A stretch of DNA of 64,000 nt from Reticulitermes lucifugus (lineage: Eukaryota; Arthropoda; Insecta; Blattodea; Rhinotermitidae): positions 47,081 to 111,080 of the forward strand of contig JAKCWW010000460.1 in NCBI GenBank assembly GCA_026260175.1. The letters are read 5' to 3'. A program made the translations under genes and the position numbers. Positions 1 through 11,429 of this stretch are shown here, piece by piece. The stretch's first letter is position 1. Each line of letters begins with the position of its first letter. Below the pieces are notes generated by a model. That model was given only the letters and a program-made list of their open reading frames with translations, had not been told where the DNA came from and searched no databases.

Positions 1-404
1 ATGAGGTGAAAATCAAATGCACTTCTGTCCAGTTACGTCAGTCTATGAAGGACAAGATTGTACGTTTAACGCGTTCTTTTCTTTCTGTCATTAAATGTTA
101 AGATTAGGGTTAAATCATTTAAAATTGTTACTTTTGAAATAAAGTTCAGTGACACGTTTTCTTTTCTCTTTCTTCGTGAAAGCGAATGTGCTCAGTTAAC
201 CGTCACCTTCACTCAAAACCCCGTAGCCTGTCATGTACAACGTGTCCACAAAAACATTCTAAACTTTCAATTGCCAGTAGAGAAAGCTCTAAAAAATAAC
301 GACAAATTAGTCTGAACTTTACCAGAGAACTAGAGCCGGATTTCAATTGAAGACCTTCGTACCCAACTTGTTAACCCTCCGAAGTACGACAGAACACAGT
401 CGAA
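1..404. other. No recognised feature
   Basis: AT-rich sequence with only short open frames. I see no repeat family member, RNA gene or exon here. Confidence 0.5.
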
Positions 405-683
405 GTACCTTTCTGCCCAGTGCCCCGCTCCCCGATATCTGGTGGCTGCCCGGTTTCACCCCGTTGTCCTTCTGATAAGCGTAGTATTAAGATGAAGATG
501 AGTATGTACCACTGGTGAAATGACACTAACAGTGGTGAACCGAAGTATTTGGAGCAAAACGTGTCCAAGTGCCACTTTATCCACCACAAACGTCAAACTG
601 ACTGGCCCGGGATCGAAACCGGGCCTCGGCGGTGAAAGGGCAGCAACTAACCGCCTGGGCAAAGACACGGCCCTGAAGTAAGT
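405..683 (-). mobile_element. SINE-B copy 1, near full length
   Basis: A tRNA-derived retroposon read on the minus strand. The tRNA-like head lies at 600-683: reverse-complemented it contains GGCGGTTAG (box A region) and a box-B-like GTTTCGATCCCGGGCC. The body follows (GTGGTGGATAAAGTGGCAC), and the shadow translation contains FVVDKVALGH, a peptide I recall from cockroach and termite repeat-derived predictions. Further 3' on the minus strand is a block translating as HLHLNTTLIRRTTG, which is also recurrent. No coding function is expected. Ends are approximate and I could not settle a target-site duplication. Confidence 0.75.
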
Positions 684-843
684 ACTTCATGTAACAAATA
701 TTTAAAAATGCGTTTCTACCTCGCAGTTAGCACGCAGTGTTTATTACAAAGACCAAGCCCTTCATGCTATTTGGGGAAAAAAATTTTTTGCTTATTGTAT
801 CATACATAAGAAATACACAAAATTCTGACTTTCTACAGCTAAA

Positions 844-965
844 GCAGATGGCGCACACGCATACACACACAAACGTATGTAAGTGCGTGTATGTGGCCTA
901 TGTATGTATGTGTGTGTATGTGGCCTATGTATGTATGTGTGTGTATGTGGCCTATGTATGTATGC
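844..965. repeat. 27-bp minisatellite, about 3 units
   Basis: A tandem repeat of about 27 bp built from TATG/TGTG steps and ending in TGTGGCCTA; successive units end at 900, 927 and 954. It is preceded by an (AC)-rich stretch. Because 27 is divisible by three, both strands give open frames with repeated peptides. Those frames are artefacts of the repeat. Confidence 0.9.
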
Positions 966-3033
966 AGTGGTCACTGCGCTGTAAAGGCCCTATTAGAAAA
1001 ACACTGCCGCAGACAACATTATTATAGACACTGGATATCACTTCTTTGCGCTACACTGTATTAGTTTTCGCTTGGTTACACAGGCAGAATTTTACGTTGT
1101 CATGACATTTATATATGCTACCTCACATCTTATTTACAGCAAATGGTAATACAATAACTGTTCATAAATTATTACAATGTTGACTCTTAAACTAAAAACT
1201 GCTCTGGTGCTCTGACATTCTGTAAGGACTGAAGAACAATCACATACACCTAAGACAAAATTCTACAAAATCCAGATTCCAGAACAACAACAACAACAAC
1301 GCGTTTTAAATAAGCTAATTCACTCTATGGAAACGCACACGGTCCGTTCCCTGTCACTGGATAATCCACTGCCTGTATTTAAATACATCTGTTCACACCA
1401 ACGGCCACGACCACGTCACGGGACGCTCAAGACAGCGCGGGTATTCCTCGAAAGAATATTTACACCGCAAGTAATGCGATTAGCGCCAAATCCTTACTGA
1501 ATAAGTTTTTGAACCTCAAGCCAAACGACTTCCGCTCGAAAGCTGCAACAGCGTACTGCGTGAATAATTCTACGCAAATCCCTGACCGTGAGCTTACCAA
1601 CAGCTGAGAGTGTTAGCGTAGCCGTCGTGTAGGCCTACAGAGAAATTGTAAAGAAGACATAAAACTGTACTGGTCATAAAATGGTAGTACATACGTTTTG
1701 GAGTGGTGCAAGCATTCCGTTTAGGAGACACAGCCACTTAAGAATACGAATTTACCTTCCAACCACCTGGTCGGTGGATTGGGCGTCGAGGACCAACATA
1801 CTTGCCTCAGCGAAGTCCCAATATTACTTCACGTGATTTCTTTTTGTGAAACTGGGCCAAAGAGGAAGTCTATCGATCAATCAAGAATACTTCATGAACT
1901 CAAACAACAAATTCGAGACACTTTTGCCGCTGTTCCTCTCGACTTCTCAAGGAAAAGTGTTGCGTCTGTGCCTTCAAGTTTGCAGAAGTGTGTGCAACAT
2001 GCTGGGGCCTATGTTGAAATCTGACACTAAATGATAGTGTATGGGCTTGAACACTGTGCGAGAATTGTATCAACATAGCATTCCGTTTAGGAGATACAAC
2101 CATTTATCATTATCTATTTACTTCCCAGGCACTCTGTAGATTAAGCTGTGGAGTTATGTTCGCTCTTTTCACGGGTACGCAACTAAAAATATTCTATTTT
2201 TGCCAATACAGTATGCCTACACATAAAGTAACATAATTCATGCAGCATCAAAATAAAGACAAAATACAACAAAGAGATGGTATATACACCATGCACACAA
2301 AACGGATTCGTGAAATAAAACACTACATTTTTAGCAGTCTCAATAACATCAGTCATCACTGAGATAGATTGGATTGTGATTTACAGTCATTTGTGGAGAT
2401 TAAACAGCACCAGCAATGTACAACACCGGCAACGCTTCAACCGCACACAGCGTTTGAGGCCGCAGGGAACTGCATCGTGCTTTCATGCGGGTATCAACTA
2501 ATATTGATTTTTGACGGGTTTCAGAACGCTGAGTACCTTGATTTTCTATAAAAACAGTGAAATAGACCTTTAAAATATTCAATAGACCTGCTTCCTTCTA
2601 TCACGACCTATTTTTACTACATTTGAAGAGAAACACTTATTTGAGGTAATCTAATATAATCACAACATACAAACTGTCCGATATAATTTTAACTTCTGGT
2701 TTCAAAGAAAAATATGATGCATGTGGACTACGTAATATTCATACGAATACCAGTACTTTGACATGTATTAAATAACTGACATATTAAACACACTTCTTAC
2801 GTATGAAAAACGTACATTCCTGACGTTCGTTCCTAATGCACAGTCGTGTGCCAGGCAGGACGTTGCTAAAACCATCACACTTATTGCAGATAAAAATGTA
2901 AAATTGTGTTCCATGTCAATAGCAACACAACATTTAAACATTCTTAAAAATATTGTTCGTTTTTCTACCTTCTTCCCCCCCCCCAAACGATATGTCGGTA
3001 GTGCATTAAGTAGCCCTTCTAATCTCGTTGCTC
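966..3033. other. Unrecognised spacer with one short direct repeat and an (AAC)n tract
   Basis: There is no recognisable gene. It contains an (AAC)n run at 1283-1301. A diverged direct repeat starts GCATTCCGTTTAGGAGA and lies at 1711-1760 and 2077-2127, about 365 bp apart. Open frames of 60-81 codons in this interval resemble nothing I know. Confidence 0.5.
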
Positions 3034-3041
3034 CCTAGCCA

Positions 3042-3486
3042 CAGTGTTTTTCAAACGGTGGTACGTGTACCACACAGACGGTGGCCTGGTGGTACGCAAA
3101 AAAATGTAGGAATTTGTTTTCAATAATTAAAGCTTAAAAACGTTAATTGCACTACTAAAATTATTTTAAGTGTGTTGAAATGTAGAGAAAAGCATTTATA
3201 AAGTGTATACCAAAATACTATTTCATTGTTCGAATACAAATACAGACTCTCCTCTGTCATCTCATCGAATTAAACTAGAAACGCAGCAAATGAGAATTTG
3301 AGGTTTCCACAGCGTTGTAGTTTCGCTGAATGGCAGGAACATTCCCGCAGACCAGTCTCCTGAAAGTTGGCGTTAATATTTGCAGTACCTACTGGTACGC
3401 ATACATGTTTTGTATTGTGACAGTGGTAAGTGTACATGTTTTGTATTGTGCCTGTGGTGCGCGAGAAAAAATTTTGAAAAGCACTG
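3042..3486. mobile_element. hAT-type non-autonomous element (MITE), 445 bp
   Basis: The left end reads CAGTGTTTTTCAAACGGTGG and the right end, reverse-complemented, reads CAGTGCTTTTCAAAATTTTT. These are terminal inverted repeats of the hAT pattern CAGTGxTTTTCAAA. The flanks CCTAGCCA (3034-3041) and TCCTAGCA (3487-3494) look like a decayed 8-bp target duplication. No transposase is left. Near the right end a segment containing TACATGTTTTGTATTGTG is duplicated in tandem. Confidence 0.8.
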
Positions 3487-3644
3487 TCCTAGCATATACC
3501 GTACGTAACCCTTTCTTCAACAGCCATGCCGAAACGGAATTTGCGATCTCAGTACAAATTACAGTCCAAAATAACTTGCCACCGTACAGAACATCCGCTT
3601 GGCTATATTTAAGGTTCGTACAACAGCGTAATGACGGAACAGTT

Positions 3645-3790
3645 CTTCTTCTGGAATGTACGCGTTCCTTTGACTGTAGATAATTACCGACGTTACGGCT
3701 AGACCCTGAAGATGAAGGAGCACGCTCCTCCGAAATGTCGGTGAACATTACCAGTCGACAAGACGTAACGTCCCAGAAGACTCGACTTTT
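3645..3790 (+). mobile_element. FB-H foldback retroposon, two inverted arms
   Basis: The left arm (3645-3700, inverted) begins TTCTTCTGGAATGTACGCG and includes TACCGACGTTACGG. The right arm carries CTGAAGA (3706-3712), a G/C-paired stem and loop, GAAA (3732-3735) and GTC (3737-3739), then a tail ending CGTCCCAGAAGA at 3780. The arms are diverged. The minus-strand frame through here, with VFWDVTSCRLV, is a shadow of the repeat and not a gene. Confidence 0.75.
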
Positions 3791-4565
3791 AACAACCACT
3801 TTATTTAAAGCCTTAAAATATATGCTTAAATAGAAGTAATGAAAACAATAATACTAAAATTATATAGTCGTTATTTGAACACTGATAATAAAAGTACGAT
3901 GTCGAGAGGTTGAAAAAGCTGTCATGTAGTGGAAATACTGTCAACGATAGTTTCAGTTGCCGCTAGATATCCTTCAGGTGACGCAATGAATGAAGAACTA
4001 GTAAAATAGCTAGGTCTCTCGGATAAAACCAAGGACGAAGATATTTGTAAAGCATTTCTTCAGATGCTGTTGGAAATTGACAATGGCTGAAATAAAGACG
4101 TGTCTGCACCAAGTAAGGCTGTATCAAATGCAAGGTTTGTTGCAGTACTTTAAACTGCTATCGGATATCCAGTCGTACCTTTCCATTGCATCCAACATCA
4201 GCAGGCACTTTCGGCAGGCCAGTCAGAAGAAAGTGGAGCAACCGATGGTAACAGGAAAAAAAACTGATAATTTCACTGTTTCACGGGCACTCAGTGCTTG
4301 ACAGTTCGACAGTTCACAATGCTTCTGCATCAAATGAACTCAGATTATTACAGACTAATAATGAATAACAATGTTAGGTGACTTAGCCGAGGTCATGTAC
4401 TTCACCTTGTAAAATATTTGCCTCAGATAAGACATTTAATGCAAGTCAAGAATTCAGAACTACCCCTAACTAAATGATCAGAAATGTGTGACAGCCTTAC
4501 TGTTCTTTGCTTCTTTCACTGCCTACTTCAATGCACGCAACAAAAAGCTTCGGTGATTGGAACGA
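3791..4565. other. Unrecognised spacer
   Basis: No family identified. The 74-codon frame at 4077-4301 and its neighbouring frames suggest a decayed coding piece (QSEESGATDGN in another frame), but I cannot assign it. Confidence 0.4.
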
Positions 4566-4682
4566 CCCTTGAATATGGGACCGATAGGATGACCCGAAAC
4601 GTCAGTAACAAGCTACCATTCTACGCTGCGTAAAATTCAAGAAGAGCTCAGATCTCATTTACACCGCGGCGGAAGCCTGAAA
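4566..4682 (+). mobile_element. FB-H single-arm copy with 3' tail
   Basis: This matches the right half of the copy at 34857-34978: CCCTTGAATATGGGACCG, then CCCGAAACGTCAGTAAC, then the tail AGAAGAGCTCAGATCTCAT, ending GCGGCGGAAGCCTGAAA. The shared 3' end with other copies marks the retroposon's 3' terminus. Confidence 0.7.
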
Positions 4683-5455
4683 TCATTCTCATACAATGTT
4701 GCTCTTTTTAGCTGAGGAACTACTAAGTTGTAGATTATCGACTATAACATGAATTACTATTACATGAATATTATCAGTTATGCAAACACGCAATACACAG
4801 TACATTATCTCCCAGCTTGCTTATACTTCCATTACGCACTTTTGGAGTGGACACAACTACGAGCATTAATGGTCAAATACGTCTATCCGTAAGTACGATT
4901 GGAGTCATTAAGGAAAGAGAAACTCCCGCAGAATAAATTCCATGTCACATCGTCGTACAGCACAATCACATCGATCAGAACATGATCTATTTCCTGCACA
5001 GTCACTGTGCACTGAAGTGATTGAATCCCGTATAACACTGGTTCCCTCCATTCCCTGATTCACGAACCGTTAAACGTCAGTGGCGTTCTCGACGACCGTT
5101 ATGCATACAGTAGCTATCACGCTCATATCGCCTAGTTTACAAGAAGTCCACAAACATAATTACGCTTATTTATTTATTTACGATAAACAAATTAACTCCG
5201 TGTGGTAAACTGAAATGGAAGATACGATGTAATCATTCGAGATGAAAATTCGCAATTGAGAATGAACTAATTCCATGCAGCGCAGTCCTTGTCACACACA
5301 ACTTCCTGCCATTTGACTTAGTCCTGAATCAGGGTAAATCCAGCCCAGGTACTCAAGAATTACAAATCTAAATTATCCTCTGTCTAGAAGCAAACCCTCC
5401 ATGTGGTCTTTGACCTTCAGTCTTCTGACAAAATGTACGAGTAATTCAACTCAAA
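4683..5455. other. No recognised feature
   Basis: I see no open frame of note, tandem repeat or known element end in this stretch. Confidence 0.5.
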
Positions 5456-5545
5456 TCTTCTGGGATATTACGTTGTCTACACTGGTAAATAGTTACCGAC
5501 GTTTCGAAGAAACGTAATGCCCTCACCTTCAAGGTCAAATAGACC
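5456..5545 (-). mobile_element. FB-H single arm, minus strand
   Basis: On the plus strand it reads CTTCTGGGATATTACGTTG, then TACCGACGTTTCGAAG, then CACCTTCAAGG. That is the reverse complement of the family arm. The core is degenerate (CTTGAAGG in place of CTGAAGA). Confidence 0.7.
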
Positions 5546-6288
5546 AAGAAAAATGAATGTAGCTCGCATTTCTCCCACGTCACTATATATTCGACACAAC
5601 TTACCGTCCTTGACTTGTTCATCTTTAATGTAATAATGTGGGGTGAAGAATAAAGATTAGGAAGATCGACAGAATGCAATTTTAGGTCCAAATAATCGAC
5701 TCAAGAGCGTTGCCGAACAACAATTAAACGTTCCGCACGTGGAAATCACACAAGTTAGCCGCCAGTACTTCCTAGTTGAAATAGAGCATATTACTCGAAA
5801 GTATCTCATCGCGCGGAAGTATGTACACAGAAGTCGTGTTCGCATAAACTACATATGCCTAATCTGAAAAAAGAGAAAAAAGTAGTTAGGCACAAAACAG
5901 GGTTAATTTGTTGACTGCGGTAACGTGCAGGCTGAATAACATGCCGCTGGCTAAAATCTGCGAACCGACGTCCGATCCAGAACCAAAGATTTAGATATGC
6001 TTCCATATTACATTAACTCGCGTATCTGCGTACATAGTATTTTTATGCATTCTCGGCACTCAGTTTACCAAGCAAACGCATACAGGGATGTCCGTATCCG
6101 TCTGCGTGTGATATCTACAAAATACTGAAGGGGTTCCATTATATTTAGTACCCTACTGGGGATCTCGCTAACCATTGTTGGGCAAACGTAATTCAGGTTC
6201 GTTATGGGCTAAAACAGGGCATGAAATGAAGTCAAGCCTCCAAGAATCTTACGTCCAAGTCTTGCAGTACAAGCAGTAGGTGTGTTCT
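5546..6288. other. No recognised feature
   Basis: Overlapping short frames at 5446-6006 on the minus strand show no recognisable domain. I see no repeat ends. Confidence 0.45.
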
Positions 6289-6565
6289 CTAAGTATGGCG
6301 ACTAAGCTACGGGCTGCATGATTTGGAGTTCGAATCCCGGCAGGGGCAAGAGATTTATCTATTCCACAAAACGTCCAGGCCGGCTCTGGGGCCCACCCAG
6401 CCTCCTGTTCAACGGGTACTGGGGGGTTCTTTCCCAGAGGTAAAGCGGAGGAGGCGTGAGGCTGACCACTCTCCTCCATCCAGTGCCGAGGTTAAAAATG
6501 AGTTGCTCTATACCTCAAATCCCTCTAAATGCCTTCACGGCGTATATAGGGACCTCACCTTTTAC
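6289..6565 (+). mobile_element. SINE-A, full-length copy
   Basis: The tRNA-like head contains box B GAGTTCGAATCCCGGC (6327-6342). The body carries GGGGCCCACCCAGCCTCCTG, then AAAGCGGAGGAGGCGTGAGG, then GTGCCGAGGTTAAAAATGAG, and the 3' part has CTTCACGGCGTATATAGGGA. It is the clearest plus-strand example in the first third of the window and I used it to recognise the others. Transcription would be by RNA polymerase III from the internal A/B boxes; there is no coding capacity. Confidence 0.85.
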
Positions 6566-6844
6566 CTGTATGTGTATTTCAAATTAAAGTCCATAAGCCT
6601 GGAAACAGAAGTGTAAACTGCCTCTGTCGTCAGCCTCTAGACGGTTCCCTTCTCCTATCTGAAAACGCATATACTATACATATACAACACCATAACTTTA
6701 CTTGCTGGTGCGTAGGAGGGTGAAATCTGGCCCTTCACAGACTGATTTACCATACATTATTAACGTAATTAAATCAAGGAGAACGAAATAGCCGGGGAAT
6801 GTGGAACGAATGGGAGTGTTAAAAAAATAGGCTGCATACAACAC

Positions 6845-7060
6845 TTGGTCGGAAAACCTGAAGGGAAGAAACCGCTTAGAATAACTGCAAGTATAAGGGA
6901 CTATAATATTAAAACGTGTCTTAGAGAAACCGGGTGTGAGAATGTGGACTGGACTCATTTTAGGACACAGAGCAGTAGCAGGCTTGAGTTATCTGCACCA
7001 GAGTTCCTCCGTTCCTTGCGATTTCATGCAAAGCCATACTGTCACGAGGCAGTGTATATT
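6845..7060 (+). pseudogene. LINE C-terminal/3' fragment (LVGKPEG type)
   Basis: The translation VGKPEGKKPL, then NIKTCLRETGCENVDW, matches a C-terminal motif of non-LTR retrotransposon endonuclease/reverse-transcriptase proteins (recalled form LVGKPEGKRPLGRPRRRWEDN). The middle RPRRRW part is degraded. Only the end of the second ORF is present, as expected for a 5'-truncated LINE insertion. Confidence 0.7.
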
Positions 7061-7062
7061 GG

Positions 7063-7064
7063 AA

Positions 7065-7096
<32 letters not shown>

Positions 7097-7098
7097 AA
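7063..7098. repeat. (AAAG)n microsatellite
   Basis: About eight AAAG repeats directly follow the LINE fragment. They may have grown from its A-rich tail. Confidence 0.95.
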
Positions 7099-8884
7099 AG
7101 GAGGGGCAGGCGCTTCCCTTTCCCCCTTTAAAATTAGACGTAATAGAGGCAAACAATTAAATACTCTATCTTTCATTCTATCGCTAACAATGCACCGCTA
7201 CCAGTGAGAGGCTATAATACGGCCATACCTACTTCAAAAGAGTTTATGACGTATCTAGTCAGCTATACATCGGTCATGCATGAAACAGGACAATCAAGGG
7301 AACTGAATATTAGATGGTGCTTATATCTGAATTAGCGTAAGTAATGTCATTAGCGTATATGGGTCGCACTCACTATGCTGCAACTGTGGTAAATGATGCA
7401 TGGAAATGGACAATGGTTCTTGTCCCTTTGGGGCATCAAATTAAGCACAGAGGATTATAATTTAACGTGGTTCGCGTTCATATTTTTACCGGCGGTTTGC
7501 TTCAATTCTTGACATCCATTTCAAGCGACCGAGATTGCGCTAACGTCACAACACGCAGACTCCCAACCATTTCCACATATAAATTTCGATACACCAACAA
7601 AATAGGCCATGATCTGTTTGCCACCCACAGAATCGTGTAAAACTAAGTAAAGTGACTTATATAAGATAAATATGGCGAAGCTGTCTGAAAACACGGATGT
7701 ATTTGCAATACAATATGCGTTTTGATTCCGTAAAGATATGTGACAACGGCTGATTCGTTATAAGAACATTACGTGTCTTCTTGTCCCTTCTCTGAGGTGC
7801 AGGAGTATTTCATATGCACGACGTTTCGATAGTCTGTTCTGCTCCCGTCTTCACGTGATTAGTGAAGTGTAGTATTTACTGCACTCCCTAGTACTCATAA
7901 TGTCGGTTTTAGCGAAGTGTCGCCTATAGTAGGCCTATATAAGGAATGACAAATAATTGGTAGTAGAATGATAATAACAAAAGATGAGAATATAGTTCAC
8001 CTCGGAACCTCACTTACTGATAAGTGTCCAATATATTCCTATAAATACGATGTAAAAAGCAGAGCAGTCTCAGAGGAACAGTACATTCATGTAAGAAATC
8101 CAATTTCATAACAAACATACACGTTATATTCTACAACACCCACTTTCGTTTAACGATTAGTAGAAACTACATCATCGTTCCCCAAACTGAAATGCCTTTA
8201 ATTACATCTTCGTTTTGGGCGTGTAACGGAAATATGCTTAAGAGAAACAATATCTATTATTTAATCCAATACTTACTGACCTTTTGTTGGCTACATGCCC
8301 CCATATATAATTACGTTGGGTTGTACTGCGGATCCGAATGACTACGTCTCCCTCCCAATGAAACATATTACATTAATGACAATTCTGAAAACTTCCATAC
8401 CTAAATTCGTCAATTCTCTCCAGGTTTCAATTCTTTCATTCCTGACATTTTACAAATATTGTATATTATTACAATTACAAGTTTCTGACTCTTATACGCA
8501 CTGGTTAAAACCCAATGGAAAGACAGAAAAATGTAATATATCTCGGATATTCATTGACATCAGAACACACAAAAAATATTCCATCCAGAAGAATCACGTT
8601 TTCGGATGAGATATCTCGTTCGTAGCACGGAAGGTACCAAGCATATAAACCGCTATAAAATTATTTTTACTTCCAAAGTCGCAGGAAATAGATTTGTATC
8701 TGAAATAATGGACCCCATACTTGGATCAAGGCCAACGAGGAAAGAAAAACTGCAAGTAACAATTTTTATGTGTGACCTGAAATTCTCACAACGGCGAATG
8801 CAAAGACTGCTGCCTTCTGTAATGTGACGCCGTGTAACGTGATAAAAGGTACACGCTACCTCGACCTTGAAGTCATACAACTGT
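7099..8884. other. No recognised feature
   Basis: AT-rich. The largest frame (8295-8609, 104 codons) has no recognisable domain and no matching codon pattern. I see no element ends. Confidence 0.5.
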
Positions 8885-8887
8885 TAC

Positions 8888-8942
8888 TCTTGGTACCTAT
8901 TTACCAAACCACACGGTGTCACATCCCAGAACACTTGCTCTC
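8888..8942 (+). mobile_element. FB-H arm fragment
   Basis: It reads GTACCTATTTACCAAACC, then CACGGTGTCACATCCCAGAA. This is the segment downstream of the GAAACGTC core; the core itself is missing. The minus-strand frame gives VFWDVTPCGLV, the peptide shadow typical of the family. Confidence 0.75.
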
Positions 8943-9469
8943 CAGTGTGGAGTATAGTAAACTTCACCGCTCTTGTAACAACAGACCCGATTAGCTGAAC
9001 CCTGTGCCAGTATATCACACAGAAACTGAGCCGCGGCGGGTGTCTCGGTCGGTCGGCCGGTCGTCGGGGTTTGTATTGATTGCATCCCCGCCTCACCGTC
9101 TATCGCAACTCAGAGCTCGTCCACCCAAACCGTCAGTTTAGAGAGACAGGGTTTTCTCCCTCTCAGGGGTGTAAACCAACCCCAATCCGCTCTGCTAACA
9201 CGCGACAAAATCGCATATTTGTGCCTCATATAACCAGCTATTGTGCCTACACACAGTATGTGGAGAACCAAGGTGACACTCCCTCGTTATCATCTTTCCG
9301 ACTTCACTCAACAGCTCCAGCGTCGGAACTCCAGCGACAGAGACCTGAAACAGCTCAGTCACCACCTGCAGGCTTACTGGCTACAGACTGGACACCCACA
9401 AGTTTTATTCTTAGTGCATGGAAGGACTTTTCTTCGCCGCCACAATCAAGTCTGCTGCCAGGCTCAGAA
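8943..9469. other. Unassigned stretch with a 174-codon frame
   Basis: A plus-strand frame at 9080-9604 (174 codons) is the longest unexplained frame here. Its last 45 codons lie in an FB-H copy and the rest is low-similarity Ser/Pro/Gln-rich sequence. I see no splice-site pattern or domain, so I do not call a gene. Confidence 0.4.
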
Positions 9470-9560
9470 TACATCATGAAGATGGGAGCAAGCAAAAGAT
9501 TCTTCCGTAACGTTATTACTAATCTGCCAAAATACACGGCGTCACATCTCAGAAGACAGC
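9470..9560 (+). mobile_element. FB-H arm, degenerate core
   Basis: It reads CATGAAGATGGGAGCAAG, then CTTCCGTAACGTTATTAC, then CACGGCGTCACATCTCAGAA. GAAA is changed to GTAA, so any ribozyme core would be dead in this copy. Confidence 0.7.
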
Positions 9561-9689
9561 CTAAATATCTCAATCTACGAACAGAGCCCTTCTTGAGACG
9601 TTAACGGGGTCACAGCCAGAAAGAAATTCCCAGAATTTTCCCCAAATCGTAAGGTACATTACGGTGTTCGCAGGAGCTCGTCACTTGCT

Positions 9690-9990
9690 CGTATCCTCCG
9701 CCAGATGAAGACAGTCCAAGATATCCGACCACATTTCTTTATGAACCGTTTTAATATTATCCTCCCATTTACAGCCACATCTTCCAAGCGGACTCCGCCC
9801 TTCAGGCTTACCCACTAAAACCCCGTACGCATTCCTCTTCTCCCCATGCATGCCAAATGCCCTGCCCATCTCATTCGCCTGAATTGATGGCCCTAATAAC
9901 TGGTAAAAACAAAGTATGACGCCTCCTGTTACCCCTCCCCCCCCAAACCAAAACATATTTCTCAGCACCCTGTTCTCACACCAACCCAAT
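9690..9990 (-). pseudogene. LINE C-terminal fragment (LVGKPEG type), minus strand
   Basis: The minus-strand translation contains MGRAFGMHGEKRNAYGV, then LVGKPEGRSPLGR, then KWEDNIKTVHKEMWSD. This is the best-preserved copy of this C-terminal region in the window. The frame runs through but has lost the downstream DRDRWRA region. Confidence 0.75.
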
Positions 9991-10990
9991 TTACATTCTT
10001 CCCTTAAAGTTAGAGGCCAAGATATACACGTATATGAAACAATAAGGGAAACTAAACTTAACGTTTAGCTAGCAAACGGGAAAACAGACGTGTTCTGACC
10101 CGAATGATAGCAAGCATTCCCGACTTTAACGTGCTCTTAATTTCTTCGTGCATGCGACTTTCATTTGTTAGTGTCCCTGAAGATGGTAATAATGTTCACC
10201 GCTATGTAGGGTCTGTCCCTCTCCAAATGCACAAATTCTGTGTTGGAAATTTACTACGGTATGATAGGCCCCGATCCGTTACTTGAAAAGTATAGTGTGT
10301 GTGTGTGTGGGGGGGGGATAAAAATATGAATGGCTGAGCGACATGCCACTGAAACTCTCTAACCATCAGTAAACAAATAAACCGTTCCGTCGAATGATTG
10401 AAAATGTGAACAGAGAACCCAAGGACAGGATGGTCTTTGGGTCTGAACTACTGACTTCCGTCTCCCAAATAATTAACACACTAACTTGAATAATACGATT
10501 TCTTACCGAGTTCTTCGCCCCCCCCCAAATCATTATTACAGCATTGCTACATACACAGAAATCGTCATCATTAGCATCAGGGCTACAGTACAATAAGCTC
10601 ATAATAAAGCGCAGCGCCATGGGACTGTCACTTCTTTACGAGGTCACATCAATTACAGATCTTCGCTAAGCTGCTTTCGAAGATGGTTCACTACCTCAAC
10701 AGCGCTGCCACTTCCAAGGACACGCCAGGTGCTGGAGGGCACTCACCGGCCCTTATATAGCAGCCCCTACTGTCAAACTACGTCACCACACGTTATAACC
10801 TTACAGTCATCTGTGCTTACAGTGCAACAGAGCTATATTTACATTTTACGACCATCTTGACAACGTGGTCGCTCGTCCAAACTCTGCCTGCTTTACTGCT
10901 GATGACAGGCCTACGTACGGCGCCGTGCTAATCCTTACTTATTTAAGTCATAATGCTACTTTCATCGCCTCCCAACTTCTAAAACGATAG
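9991..10990. other. Unrecognised spacer with a (TG)n(G)n tract
   Basis: A (TG)8 run followed by nine Gs lies at 10294-10318, and a C-run near 10520. No gene or element is recognised. Confidence 0.5.
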
Positions 10991-11266
10991 CCTTCTGGAT
11001 TATTACACCGTATAGGGTAATAAGTTTGTTTCAGCGTTTCGGGGGAACATGCTGCCTTCATCTTCAGGGTGACTGAACTTGGTTGTTGGATGCTCAAGTA
11101 ATTAGGGCGTCGATTATGCAGGAAGACTGCAAGAATTTCACCACCAAGTCATCCTGAAGATGGAAGCAGCACGTTCCGAAACGTCGGGACGAAAATATAA
11201 TCCTACGCGGTGTAACAGTCCAGAAGAATATAATTTGATCAAAATCTGCCACGGAAGTCTGAAAAC
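10991..11266 (+). mobile_element. FB-H foldback retroposon, near full length
   Basis: Left inverted arm 10991-11080 (CTTCTGGATTATTACACCG, then GCGTTTCGGGGGAACATGC, then CATCTTCAGGGTGAC), spacer of about 70 bp, right arm 11147-11230 (CCTGAAGATGGAAGCAGC, ACGTTCCGAAACGTCGGG, GTGTAACAGTCCAGAAG), and a tail ending CACGGAAGTCTGAAAAC. The tail matches the 3' ends of the copies at 4682 and 61104. This is the best example of the arm-spacer-arm-tail layout with an intact right core. Confidence 0.75.
11147..11192 (+). ncRNA. Hammerhead-ribozyme-like core in an FB-H arm
   Basis: The elements run in hammerhead order: CUGAAGA (11154-11160, fits CUGANGA), GGAA/UUCC helix II (11162-11165 with 11174-11177) closing an 8-nt loop, GAAA (11178-11181), then C and the potential cleavage triplet GUC (11183-11185). 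The segment A-C-G-U spanning helix III is self-complementary, so helix III could form only between two molecules, as in double hammerheads. An extra U (11161) lies between the core and helix II, which is not canonical. Activity is unproven. Confidence 0.3.
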
Positions 11267-11429
11267 ATAACCCTAATTTCATCCGTAGGTACTGGTGTCT
11301 TTTCTTCCATATCAGTGCTTCTACACATGTGTAACATTAATTTTTTCAAGTCTTTTCCCTTCGTATTCGGAAACGAAATGCAACAAGTGACGTTATAACG
11401 ACAAGGTCACGTCTGCCGTCACTCTAATG

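Noticed and set aside
605-680. A real tRNA gene from the good B box
   Set aside because: No acceptor-stem complement or anticodon arm; the head continues into the SINE-B body. The same reasoning excludes tRNA calls at 6327, 31320, 42603 and 51000.
737-1027. Frames with repeated YVAYVCMCV-like peptides on the plus strand and HRPHTHTYI-like peptides on the minus strand
   Set aside because: Both are produced by a 27-bp tandem repeat whose length is a multiple of three.
1711-2127. LTR pair of a solo retrotransposon
   Set aside because: The repeats are only about 50 bp, have no TG...CA ends, and no primer-binding site or target duplication is visible.
9080-9604. 174-codon plus-strand frame
   Set aside because: The last part lies in an FB-H copy and the rest shows no domain or conservation cue. 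In 64 kb, a chance frame of this length in a GC-richer patch is plausible.
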